This document shows positions 37,236 to 52,610 of a stretch of 64,000 nt of DNA, one piece after another (positions within the stretch are counted from its first letter, which is position 1; each line of letters begins with the position of its first letter). Source of the DNA: Manis javanica. Its lineage: Eukaryota > Chordata > Mammalia > Pholidota > Manidae. The stretch is from positions 46,002,001 through 46,066,000 of the forward strand of contig NC_133167.1 in the NCBI RefSeq assembly GCF_040802235.1. Reading direction: 5' to 3'. Position numbers and translations under genes: made by a program. The notes beneath the pieces are model-generated. The model worked only from the letters and a program-made list of their open reading frames with translations, did no database searches and was not told the origin of the DNA.

Positions 37236-37435
37236 GGTTTTCAAAGACACCTCCAGGTTCCGAGAGGGGCCAAGGAAGCAGCAGCGGGACAGAGCGCAGG
37301 ACTACAGGGACACCCCATCCCACCTCAGCCCCGGCTCTGTTTCCACCTCTACTGCCTCATGGTTCCAGGTCCAGCACTGTTTCAACCAGGTTACGAGGAG
37401 GTACATGATGATCCCTAAGGTCCCTCTGACCTAGC
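37236..37435. other. Isolated GC-rich block, origin unknown
   Basis: About 200 bases of clearly higher GC content in an AT-rich background, starting near CAAAGACACCTCCAGGTTCC and ending near AGGTCCCTCTGACCTAGCAG. Two overlapping + frames cross it (37,167-37,418 and 37,231-37,434), but neither shows a domain I recognise and neither is flanked by clear splice signals. It could be an old SINE, a processed-pseudogene fragment or a conserved noncoding element. Confidence 0.4.
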
Positions 37436-40144
37436 AGCTATGAATTTTTATTTCCAATCATTTCCAAGAACAGAACTTCAAGCTAAAAGAGTTGTGTAAT
37501 AACAGAGGCACGTGGTAGGATAAAGAAAACATGAAATACAACAGCATAAAAAATTAATCTTTCCTATGTTTTCCTAAGAAATTAGACATTTCTAATTAAA
37601 TAGAATGAAAAATACATTTAAACAGTTAAACCCCTTCAAACACTGAGATATACAGTAAAAGACAAATCAGCAGGAAAAATTATTCAAACCTTGTCCCAGA
37701 GAGACAGAGCTTGGAGATCTGCTTAACAGCAGAAGCACTGATTTTCTCCGAAAGGGCCCCTTTTCAAAGCAAGGGAAGGCTCAGAACATAAATGTGAATT
37801 AGGATATGTAGACATCACATGACTGCTTCTGTTCAGGACTTTGGTTCCTGTGCATACAGGAGGTTACCCTTTTGGTGTCAGTAAGAGTTGACAATCACCT
37901 GCATCTATGTAGGAAATCAAACAATAGCAGTACGGAGGTGGCTACAAGAGCATAGAGCATGACTGGCTACTATTGCACTGTCACAGATGTGCCATCTTTC
38001 TCAATGAAATTTGGCAGCCATCATCCACTGGTTGGAATTTTTAAATACTTATTCATAAAAGCTTATAACACAACAAATATTCATGTTCCTTAGGGGAAAA
38101 TGTTTCTAAACATTCTCAACATTTTTCTGGATATAATAAGATATGTTTTGTGAATTATAACAGCTTTAGAAATAATTGTACTATAGTCCCATAAGTTGAA
38201 ACAAATTTTTAGCAAAATATTTTTTCAGTGTATTTTAGGAATTGCTTTTCATCTGCAATGTAACAGCTATAGAAGAACAGCTTGTGGAGAGGCTCTAGGA
38301 GACACTTCATTCAATGCCTAGGTTCCATAATCAAAGAATGCACAACTGAATGACCATGGAAGGTATAAAAAGGCAAGGAATGAATTAAGGGGTGGGTGGA
38401 TCATAGACTTAACTTTTGCCTAGTTACGTGAGATATTCTGAGTGTGAAAGAATAGAATGCAAAAAAGTGATTTCCAATTTAAGTTAATGACTATGCTTAC
38501 ATTCTAGTCTACTGGTCTTTCATGATAAAGAGATAAGCCAATTAAAGAGGAAGAATTCAATCCATATTGTGTAAAGGGGAAGACATTTCTCAAATACTAA
38601 GGTTAAAAAAAGTTAATTCTCAAAATTTTGCAGGTGTTTTTCCTTCTTCATTAAGACAAAAGTGGCTAGAGATCATTTTCCATAATTAAGGCAGAGATGT
38701 TTGGGCAATGGAGGTATTTCTGTTAGTGGCTGTAACTTCTTCCTGTACATCAAGCTCCTTTACTTCATTTAAAGTAATTGAATAGCATAGCTTCCCCCAT
38801 TCCAAACTAAAAATGGCATCAATGAAACTCATTTCCTATTTTAGAAAATGACTAATAGAATACATATTTCCTATCACATGATTCAAATAATTTAATACAA
38901 GTAATTAAAACCACTTCTGCAGTTGTCCTAGAATGACAACTAACATACTTCGTTGATCGTTCATTTATCAGACCACATATATATGAAAGAAAGAAAATCT
39001 TTTCATGTTTCATGAAGAGGGAGGAAGATAAAACAAGATCTTACACAGTGTAAAAATATGGTGAAAGTGAATTCTCCAAAGAAAATACTGCATTAGGAAT
39101 TAGACTTGTGTCCTTCTGAGGGCGATTCTCTACTCACATTTTCTTGAACACAGTTAAGTGCTATAACATGAAAATATAAAACAGATCCACAGCATTTATT
39201 AAAATGCTCTTTAAAATATTTTTTCAAAATTCCACATAATAGGAAACTTTCTAACTTCCATATTCTGAAATGTATTAGGTAAGTAGGTAATGAAAGGTAT
39301 TAACTTAATAGAGTTGATTCTTTTGCCTGTTCTAATAAGGATTTGCTTTATGTTGAGATAAGTTGGCAAAGTCTTCTCTACATGGAAGTCTAGGAAACTC
39401 CTGAACAGACTGTAAATTATGTATCCACTGACCAGGAAATTTTACCCTTGACATTTCTGGTTTTGTTGCCCATTTTGGGGGCCTGAAGAGAGGATGCAGG
39501 CAGGGCAGAGCAGTGCAGTGTCCTCTCAACCCTACAATCAGGAAGATTCTGGCACAAAGGGGAATGCAACCACCAGGCAGGGATCAGGGTGGGGCGAGTG
39601 AGACTGAGCTAGGCAAGTGCAGGGGAAGGGCCTGTCCTCACTTCAAATTGCGTTATTTTGTACACCGTCTGATTTCTTATTTTGCATTAATTTTGACTTT
39701 CTAAAATATTGCACTACCACGGTTTTTGTCACTCAGTTGAATTCCGCACCTGTGGTGAGTGCCTCATTCACTCACCCTACTCTGGTCACCATGCTCTAGC
39801 AGCATGTGGGCAGGTCTGTGGAACCACCTGGAGTGTGACCTGCCTCAGTCCTGATGGGCCAGGGAAGGGTCATACAAGAACTGCATTCACCCTTCTTGCA
39901 AAAATGAAAATGAATGTACAGACAAGAGTCCTCTTTGTCTCATAGGGAACCAACAGGAATGTCAGGAAAAAGGTGTCATTGATAGAACTGACTCGGGACT
40001 TTTAGCTGTGCTCTCTTCAGTGTTTGTTTCTGAACAGGAGCCATAATGAGCAAAGGAACTAATGCCCAAACGTGGAGATGACAGGAAAAATGAGTCACAA
40101 TAACACATTCACCTCACAAGTCTCAAAATCCCTCCAAAGCGTAA
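37436..40144. other. Mostly AT-rich, with a GC-richer block at about 39,470-39,910
   Basis: No gene recognised. The 39,470-39,910 block has GCAGGGCAGAGCAGTGCAG-like and CTCATTCACTCACCCTAC sequence and resembles an old repeat, but I cannot name it. Three overlapping frames there are in different phases and unsupported. Confidence 0.4.
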
Positions 40145-40158
40145 GTACGTCGACGTAC
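40145..40158. other. Perfect 14-bp palindrome with three CpGs
   Basis: GTACGTCGACGTAC is its own reverse complement and holds three CpG dinucleotides and two ACGT cores. The surroundings are CpG-poor and AT-rich. Function unknown. Confidence 0.8.
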
Positions 40159-40782
40159 ATACATTGTAAATGGGACATAAAGCCCCCTTTAAATCATGAA
40201 ATGGGCAGGATTACATGTGACTGAGCTAAGCTAACAGCAAGGGTACGTTTCCATTCTTAGAAAACAAAATAAGACTTTCAATCTTACTGCTAAACTTCTC
40301 CTCAGACTTTCTGGTATCTGTCTCCTTGCCTTTTCACAAAAGACATACTTAGAGTACTCAGGCAAGGGCTGAGGCTGACCCTCTGCATGAAGAAAGCTGG
40401 GGCCCTGCTTTTTCTCCATTCTTGTTTGACATCAGTAGAGAGGAGAAAGGGATGAACCTTAGATCCTGAGCAGCTTTGGATGTTGATGATTTCAGAAACG
40501 TAATCTTAAAGTCTCCCGCAGCCCTGTGACAGAGTCTCACAGAGAGGATGAGGAGTCAGTGAGGAAGAAGTTTTAGTTCTTGGCTGTTGCTATTTAGAAC
40601 CATGAAGCCCCTTGGAGTCACACTGCTTTCTCTGAAGGGATACGATAAGACTAGAGGTAATATTACTAGTCTGTCTTTCATTTCAGCAGGTAGTTTCATT
40701 GTAAGATTGTTTGGAAAGATGAACTAGAGAAGCTTCAGGTCCATTGTCCAACATGGAAGGAGACGTTGGGCTCTGTAGTCCT

Positions 40783-40801
40783 TTTTTTTTTTTTTTTTTT
40801 T
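40783..40801. repeat. Poly-T tract (about 19 bases)
   Basis: An uninterrupted T run following GTAGTCC. No SINE body was recognised next to it. Confidence 0.9.
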
Positions 40802-41840
40802 GGAAACTGGGAGCAAAAGCTATAGGCAATAAAAGCTCTCAAAAGGAAAGAAGAGAGGGACATCAATCTGGTTAAAACCTCTCGAAATTATCTGCTGACA
40901 TTAGGTGGGGATTTAGATGGGGATTGGTTTTTTAGGCATTAGCCTGGGCATATATCTATTTTATGTACTTCTATGCAGATTCAGTAGAAAAAAATACCTA
41001 AATATATATTTAATTCCATAGGATCCCAAAGCACTTTAAGGATTTAAACTGATAAGCCAACCTCAAAGGGACTGATTCTTGCAACTAAAACACAGACACC
41101 TCTGGGGTGAAATGTGGCAACAGTTTGACAGGCATAGCAGTAGCTTAGGCCAGAAAGGATTTATCCAATTAAAATTATGGGATGAATTTTGGCTGGCAGA
41201 ATGTAATTACCAGCCTTGGAATGAATCCAGGATCCTGAGGTTAACACCCCTCCTCTTGCCAACAACCCTCCTACCTGCCAACACTCCGAGATGGAGAAGG
41301 CTGGATCTGACACAATCGCACATAATACTGTTGTGACATCTAAGTACAATGATGATGATGTGAGAAGCATCATGAACCTGATTTTTTTTAACACTCATTA
41401 TGTTACTTATTTTTATGCCACATTAGGCTAGAAACCAAATGTCCACATAAATGTTAATTTCCTCAAATCTGTGTTTAAAAAGTATAATTAGAAAATAAAA
41501 AATAGATTTAAAAATTAATTTATTCCGTCAAAATAGTTACTTAGTGATTATTTCACTTCAGGAACAAAATTGGATCAAATGGTGACATTTAATCCTTGCT
41601 ATATTAAAAAAAAAGCAGGTCCTGATTTTCTGGAAGAGAAATGTGTTCTCAAGGTTCACTAGCCTAGAAAAAAGGGAGATGCTTAATGTCTGGTTCATAT
41701 TGGTTGTAACTTCGGCTAAACGGGCATGTGCAAGTACTGGTTTGGTCCTGGGGTGGGTCCAGTTCATATTCACAAGTGCTCACGGGCACTTTCTCAGGGG
41801 GGAATTTAGTAGGGGGAGTGTGTGTGTAAACAAGAGAAAA

Positions 41841-41856
41841 GAGCCCCCTGCTGGCG
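41841..41856 (-). promoter_or_regulatory. Predicted CTCF-binding site
   Basis: The minus strand reads CGCCAGCAGGGGGCTC, which fits the CTCF core pattern CCASYAGRKGGC at every core position. It lies about 130 bases upstream of the CpG island. The minus-strand orientation is as seen; occupancy is inferred. Confidence 0.65.
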
Positions 41857-41974
41857 TACGTTCAATGGGTAATGACCTCATCGTTAGATTCTACTGCCCT
41901 TTAAAAAAGTCACTCATTTACATGGGGACTGTGGAGAGTTTGAATATAAAGCCGAGGAGGCGAGAAAGCAATTC

Positions 41975-42560
41975 TAAACTCAACGCCAAGCCTCCAGGGT
42001 CGCAGGCCCGCGGGGTGGGATCCGGGTCGGGTCGGGGTCTGGGAGGGACCTGCAGAACGGACTCCCCCAGCGCGCGGCGGCTGGAGCGCGCCCGGGGCGC
42101 CGGAGAGGCGGGGCCGGCGGCGGAAGCTGCGCGCCGGTCACGCGCGACAACTCGGCCGGGCGCCGTGCTATCTGCCGCTGCTCCGTGCGCTCAGGTCGGT
42201 TCCCCTCCCAAGCTGCGGAGCGGCCGGCGCAGCCGCTGTCCCAAAAGCCGGGACCGGGGCAGCGTCGCCGCCGGTCGCCCCTCGCTCCCCGTTCCTGCCG
42301 CTCGCAGATGCTACTCCCGGCGGGCCTCGTGGGGCAGCCGGGGGCCTCCGGGGCTCTCGCCGAGACCCTCGCTTTACTCTTGGCCCACGTGGCCCTGGGA
42401 CAGTCCACGGCGGACGCGCACACGGAGACCCAGCGGCGGCTTCCAGCCCCGAACACGCGCTACCGCGGCGGGTCTATTGGCGACCCCTAAAGTGCCAACG
42501 GTGGTGCGCGCACACGAGGCAGGTGACCCGGCGGAACGGTCCGGAGCCGCCTCGCTCCCC
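41975..42560 (+). promoter_or_regulatory. CpG island, probable FTCDNL1 promoter
   Basis: Dense CpG and GC-rich sequence with Sp1-type boxes (GAGGCGGGGCCGGCGG near 42,104), no TATA box, and sharp borders with AT-rich flanks. It is the only CpG island in the window and lies 1.7-2.3 kb upstream of the first coding exon on the same strand, the normal place for a housekeeping-type promoter with a noncoding first exon. Possible 5' splice donors are CAG/GTCGG at 42,194 and CAG/GTGAC at 42,522; I cannot choose between them. Long open frames across the island come from its GC content. Confidence 0.8.
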
Positions 42561-47211
<4,651 letters not shown>

Positions 47212-47764
47212 TAATGTTAATCATAAAATGTGAAGTTTTCTTTTGTTTATTTCTAAAATGGTCATACTACACTGCCAATGAAAACTCAGAGTAATAACAT
47301 AAAACTCTTCGGTGTCTAATATGCACTTAGATATAATAATTTGATGAAAAATCTAGTTACTGAACAAGAGCAAAATTTATATACTTATGCTTAAAAAGGT
47401 ATGTTTGTGTGTATACTTTTATATAATTATAAAATGTTCTGAAAATAATTTTATCAACTTGATAAAATTGAAAAAATTCAAAGTAAGCAGTTATAAAAAA
47501 TATAAAGTTGTTTAAGTCTGATTAACATTACACAATGCCTCCACTTTTGGGAATAAATTGCTGGAAGAAATGTGAAACTTTGTGACAGTTGGGAGGTGGG
47601 GGTATGGAAAAATGTTGGATCTTTTTTCTCCCTTTATTTTGGATGAAAGAACAACCTATGCAGATTACAAAAGAAAAACAAGTAGTGGGACAGTAAAATT
47701 AGAGCTGCTCCTTTAGATGTGATTGAAAGTTTTGTGATTATTATTTACAATTTTACATTTTAAG

Positions 47765-47917
47765 GCGATTCTGTTCTGGCTGCTTGCAGTGAGGCCTTTG
47801 AGTCTATTGACATGGAGGATCACGAAGGGATCCACCCTTGCCTGGGAGCAGTAGACCTGATCCCTATTTACCCTCGCTCTCGTGTTGGAATGGAAGAGTG
47901 TGGAGCTGTGGCCAGAT
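47765..47917 (+). CDS. FTCDNL1: FTCDNL1 coding exon 3
   Basis: Acceptor TTTTACATTTTAAG ends at 47,764 and donor GTAAGC starts at 47,918. It encodes DSVLAACSEAFESIDMEDHE, then GIHPCLGAVDLIPIYPRSR and VGMEECGAVAR. The motif H-x-G-x-H-P-x-x-G-A-x-D is the signature of the formiminotransferase N-terminal subdomain (FTCD: HRGEHPRMGALD). Here the first histidine position reads HEGIHPCLGAVD, so the motif is conserved. The exon ends with one base (T) of a split codon, so at least one more coding exon must follow. Open throughout in the correct frame. Confidence 0.9.
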
Positions 47918-49785
47918 GTAAGCAAGGTTGGGGTCATGTGTTATTCCTTAGTGGAAACTGTTTTTACAAATGAGAACAGCTTGTGACAATGTAATCATTC
48001 CTCACCTCCTTGGGAAAACGCGATTGTGGAGGCTTTATCAGCAGTAAGGCTGCGTGGGTCGCTGTGGCACACCATGTCTTTGTGGCTCATTCTTCCACTA
48101 CCCGCTCAACACGATGGAGCAGTAAGTGATGTGGGATGCAGATCAACCATTCTGTCCCTTACAAATTCACGACAGATCCTGAGGAAACAGCAGTAGTTTC
48201 TAATGAGTTCCTTAGACTCTTCAGGGCAAAACAACGGTGTTCTGCCCATCTGTGTCCTATTTTCTTGAGCAGGAGTAATGATGAGGTTGAAAAACCACTT
48301 AAATGTTAACTCCTACCCCTTTTTCCTCTGATTTTTTTCCTTTTTTCCCTATGCACAACTCTTTTTAAGATTTGCTTTAGAACTGAACTGTCACATGCTT
48401 GATTTCAGCTCCAGGGGTTAGTTTAATTTGGAAAGTTTGAGCTATGTCACTTGAGGTGTGTTTGAATTAGGCAAATTGGGAGAAAAGAAAGACCTTGTGC
48501 CTGGACTGTCTAGCTGCACTATGGTTAATTATGAGATGCAGAGGCTCATAACCTTTGGGGAAAAGCCTGCCTTAGGATAATTGCATTCTTCTCTGTGTGA
48601 CCTCAGAAATCCCGCTATGATGTTGCCTCATTTTTATTTAATAGTGAATTGTCCAGCATTTGGTATGTATACTTGGACTCTAGCTGAGCTACATCAAGTA
48701 CTAGAAATACGAAATAAGACTTGTTTCCAAAGGCGTACTTCACTGCTTGTGTTGCATTTTAATGTGACCTGACAATCTACGGAATATTTCCCAGGGAAAT
48801 CTTGGCCCCAAAATTGCTTTACTTTTTATCTGAGAAAGAGTTAAAATTCAGCATGAGGGAAAATATATTTCACACAAAAAGGAAGAGTTCAGAATTGTCC
48901 ACACCAGAATAATGATTTTGTCTTCAAAACAATTATGTTCAATTACATTAAGTCTCAAATTAGCGAGTACATGAAGTTCTTCATTACATCAGCACTAGTC
49001 CACCCCAGATGTTCTTCCTGTGTAGGAGACGGTTGACAATCGGAGGGTCTGGCCACAGTATTTCTCCCTTCCCTTGCCCTTTTGCTTCATTGGCAGCTAC
49101 TGTACCTCATGATTTAAACATGGACATTTCTAATTAAATGAGAGCTCAGCTGCATTCTTGAACTAATTTATAACATTTGATTTGAAATGTAATAGCTTCA
49201 ATCTTCATCTGATTAAAAACAGTCATGTACTGTACATGGTTACTATTTTGATGCTCCAACATGCAGTTTTTATTTTTACATTCCCCTTTCTACACAGCTG
49301 TTCATCTAATATCATCCAAATTAAAAAAAAATTTTTTTTTGTACAGCATGCCCAGGCATTCTTATGAGACAGAAGTATTCAAATTCTAGGATCTCGCTGT
49401 CCTCAGAACAGTGAAGGGATGTTTTCATAGGATAATCCCTTCTCAGGGAAACCAACTTTCAGATGATAATCTAACTAACTATCTTTGGGAAAAAGGATGA
49501 TGAAAAATGTTCTAGTGATATAGAGATAGTTAATATCAGTATGCAGAATTCATACATGCTTTGTATGCAAAAATTCTGAATAATGTATTTCAGAACTTGT
49601 TGATAGCTTGCTTGTACGTACCTTAAGGTAGTAGTTCTTCAAATGAGGCTCAAAATTGCTGTTCAGATCACTTATAAATAATGTCAAAATCATTTGCAAG
49701 TTTTTATGGGTATGCATTTGTGAATGCATGCATAGCCATACACACTCACTGTATAATTATAGTGTAGGAGCAACTAGAATGAAGG
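47918..49785 (+). other. Sequence after exon 3, no further exon recognised
   Basis: Probably intron. I looked for the next FTCDNL1 exon (a two-base completion of the split codon, then residues like those after GAVAR in FTCD) and found none by eye. A T run near 49,331-49,340 is the only low-complexity tract of note. Confidence 0.45.
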
Positions 49786-49789
49786 GTAC

Positions 49790-50230
49790 AGCAATGCAGA
49801 GATACAAAGGTAAGAGCAGCCTGTGCTTGGGACCTATCAGGGTGGTGGCCAGAACTTAGCGATGTGGTGGAGTAGGAAAGGCATTGCTGGGAATGTTAAG
49901 AAAGAAAGTTCCCAAGGTTAGATCATGAAGTCTTACATACCACGTTAAGTAATTCACACATTATCCTAAAGACAAGGGGAACTACTGGAGAGTTTTAAGC
50001 AAGAAAGTAGTATGATTGGCTTTGAATTTTAGAAAGATTACTCTTCCTGCATGTTGGAGAATAGACAGGAAGCAGGCAGACCAGTTAGGAAGGGTAATGG
50101 TGGCCTCAGATAACAGAGAATACAGGGAATGGAGAGACTCCATAGGATGTTGGGGGATGGGAACAAAGCAGTGGTATGAAAATGTCATCACCGATGATGG
50201 AAGAAAGGGGATTTGGGTGGAATGATTTTT
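49790..50230 (+). repeat. Old interspersed repeat, third copy of the unnamed family
   Basis: GTTTTAAGCAAGAAAGTAGT, ATGATTGGCTTTGAATTTTA, GAAAGATTACTCTTCCTGC and CAGGAAGCAGGCAGACCAGT repeat the order seen at 15,310-15,400. Not a gene. Confidence 0.5.
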
Positions 50231-50424
50231 TTTTTTAACCTGCTGTCACATGGCAGTTAGATATATAAAATTGAGAGCTAGGAGACACATAGATGTAGTT
50301 CATATTTATTTAAACTTTGTAATTTAAAAAACTGTTTTAGACTTCAGTTTTCATTTTCTATAAAAACCGTATTTGATCTATTAGGCTGCATCTCATTTTC
50401 ATCTCTGTTGTTCTTCTAAAATTT

Positions 50425-50485
50425 TCCTCCCTTTTCCCCTTTCTCCATCCTTCCCTCCCTTCTTTCCTCCCTTTCTTTATTTAGA
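50425..50485. repeat. Pyrimidine-rich (CCTT)n-like tract
   Basis: A run of C and T with TTCCCTCC and TTTCCTCCC repeats. Purine-pyrimidine strand asymmetry only. Confidence 0.8.
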
Positions 50486-50489
50486 TTGT

Positions 50490-50782
50490 TATCAGAATGA
50501 TACGTGCATGAGGCTGAAAGTCAAATACTGCAGTGTTTGTTACCCAAACTCTAAATACCTATGTAACTTCCCTTTCCCCCTCACCATACACACACTTCAA
50601 TTTCCTTCTCCCAAAGACAAGTACTTTCAACTCTTTTATTATTTGGAACTCAACTGCAGCTATCTACCTGTCACACTTATATTGGTACTTCCTGGTTTTT
50701 CAGTGTTAGGAATTGTCTGTTGACTTCTCACTACAGAAAATGAGAATTTAGCTTCTTTTCTCCCCACCCCTAACCCCCAACA

Positions 50783-50852
<70 letters not shown>

Positions 50853-52610
50853 CTCACTTCCCAACCCTTTCTCCCAGTATAGTTGTATCAAAAATTGAGT
50901 CTGGATTTCTTTAGGACAACTGCCATCATGGGATCTCCCTTTATCATCATCTCTTTATCTTTCTCTATGTTGGATACCCTGCCTGGTGCCTGAATACTGT
51001 ATCTTCTTTTTTTCTCCCCATAGTTATATCCTGTTTGCTGGAACATGTCTTTTGCTAGCTTTCTAAAAAAAAGGGGAGAAAGTACATTTTGAGACCTTGC
51101 ATATATGAAAATGTTATTATTCAATCTTCACACTTAATTTTTAGTTTGGCTAGGTATAGAATTCTAGTTTAGAAATAATTTTCCTTTACTTTGAAGATAC
51201 TGTATTATTGAATTCTCATTTCCATGTTGCTATTGAGACTTCTGAAGCCATTATGATTCTTGACATTTGTATGTGATCTGTCATTTCTCTCTGGTAGCTG
51301 GTAGGATCTTCACTTTGTTCTCAGTGGTGCGATATTTTTGTGACATGCATTTGTATAGTTCTGTTTTCACCCATAATATTGGATATAGGATAGGTCCTTT
51401 GAGTCCTTGAAACTCTTGTCCTTCAGATTCTAATAATTCTCTTGAATTATTACATTGGGGTTTTCTTCCATTTTCTTAATTCTTTCTGGAAGCCCCATTA
51501 TTTGAATATTGGAACTGTCAAACTGGTCTCTAATTTATTTTCTCTTTTTTCCATTTCTCTAATTTACATTATGCTTTCTGACAAATTTCCTTGAGAGCAC
51601 AAGTTTTCAGTAAGTTTTCCTTTCTTCTGTATTAGTTTCTTCCAGTAGTTTCTTCCAGTATTAGTTACTCTCTAAATGTACCTTTTATTTTATTTTATTT
51701 TTAACTTTCTAGTCATGTCTCATAAATGCACTATGAAGGATAATCTTCTTCTTCCTACATGGTGTGTATTCTCCACCTACCCACCCCACATCCCCCCTAT
51801 CCCCACGCTGAGCTTTTTCTTGTTTGTTTTAAAGGTTCTCCTTGGATGTCTGATGATCCTTGGCTGGCTGCTTACTCAAAAAGGATAATAAAAGGCTGAG
51901 TGGATACTTTGAATTTGTAGGTGGGGTTTGTCAGCTGTAGGCTGATCTGTCTTGGTCATTTCTTTGGGGAACTCCTGTTTCAGTGTTTTGCTGGTCTCTT
52001 GGGCTGTTCAGGTTCCCCAGAGATCTTCCAGTCTTCAGCCTGGAGCATAGACACAGCTGTGCATGTTTCAGGAGCTGAGTTGTTCAAGAATGCTGGAAGA
52101 ATCTCAGCAGTTAGGTTGTAAATATTCTCTTAATTGCCTTCTTTTCATTAATTATCCCTGCCCTAAAGGTGCCCAATATTCTCCAGCCCAGACAACATGA
52201 GTTTTACGTCTTGTGTCTTCTGTCAGGATGGGAGCAGGGCAGTTGCCTGCCTGTGTGGAGGAGGGGTGAGATCTAACTGCTGCTTAAACAGACCCCCACC
52301 TCCAGATAGTCTCCCTCATTTGAACCTTGCCTGTACCTTCCATCACAAAGTGAGGCTGCCAGTTCTGGTTGTTTTCAAGTACCTGTGGTATAAGTCAGAT
52401 TGCTCTCTGCTGTCCCTCCTGCTGCCATGGGTCTGCTAAATCACCTACCATTCTTACATTATCTGCTCTCCAAGTTCCAGTGCTGTTGCTTTCTTTTCCA
52501 TTTCTATGTGAGTGAGTCAATGCTTTTAAAAACTCTCTCTTTACCATCTTTTTCCTGAGGTTTTTGGAAGAAGTGAAAATAAACATAGCAATCTGCATTC
52601 CATCTTTACT
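50490..52610 (-). mobile_element. Old L1 or HAL1 5'/ORF1 region, antisense, with the (CT)n inside
   Basis: Reverse-strand landmarks of old L1 ORF1 are visible: TGAAGCCATTATGATTCTTG, TGTCATTTCTCTCTGGTAGC, TCTTCACTTTGTTCTCAGTG, and GCCCCATTATTTGAATATTG. Then TCCTTGGATGTCTGATGATC marks the 5' region. The order suits a decayed L1M/HAL1 with no open ORF1. Boundaries are approximate. Confidence 0.65.
50786..50847. repeat. (CT)n microsatellite, about 31 units
   Basis: Uninterrupted CT repeat from about 50,786 to 50,847, followed by GTGTCTC. The minus-strand ORF of R-E dipeptides across it is an artefact. Confidence 0.97.

Noticed and set aside
47713..47937. Minus ORF covering FTCDNL1 exon 3
   Set aside because: Antisense shadow. 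The + strand has conserved residues and correct splice sites.
50660..50857. Minus-strand ORF of repeated R-E residues
   Set aside because: Direct translation of the (CT)n microsatellite.
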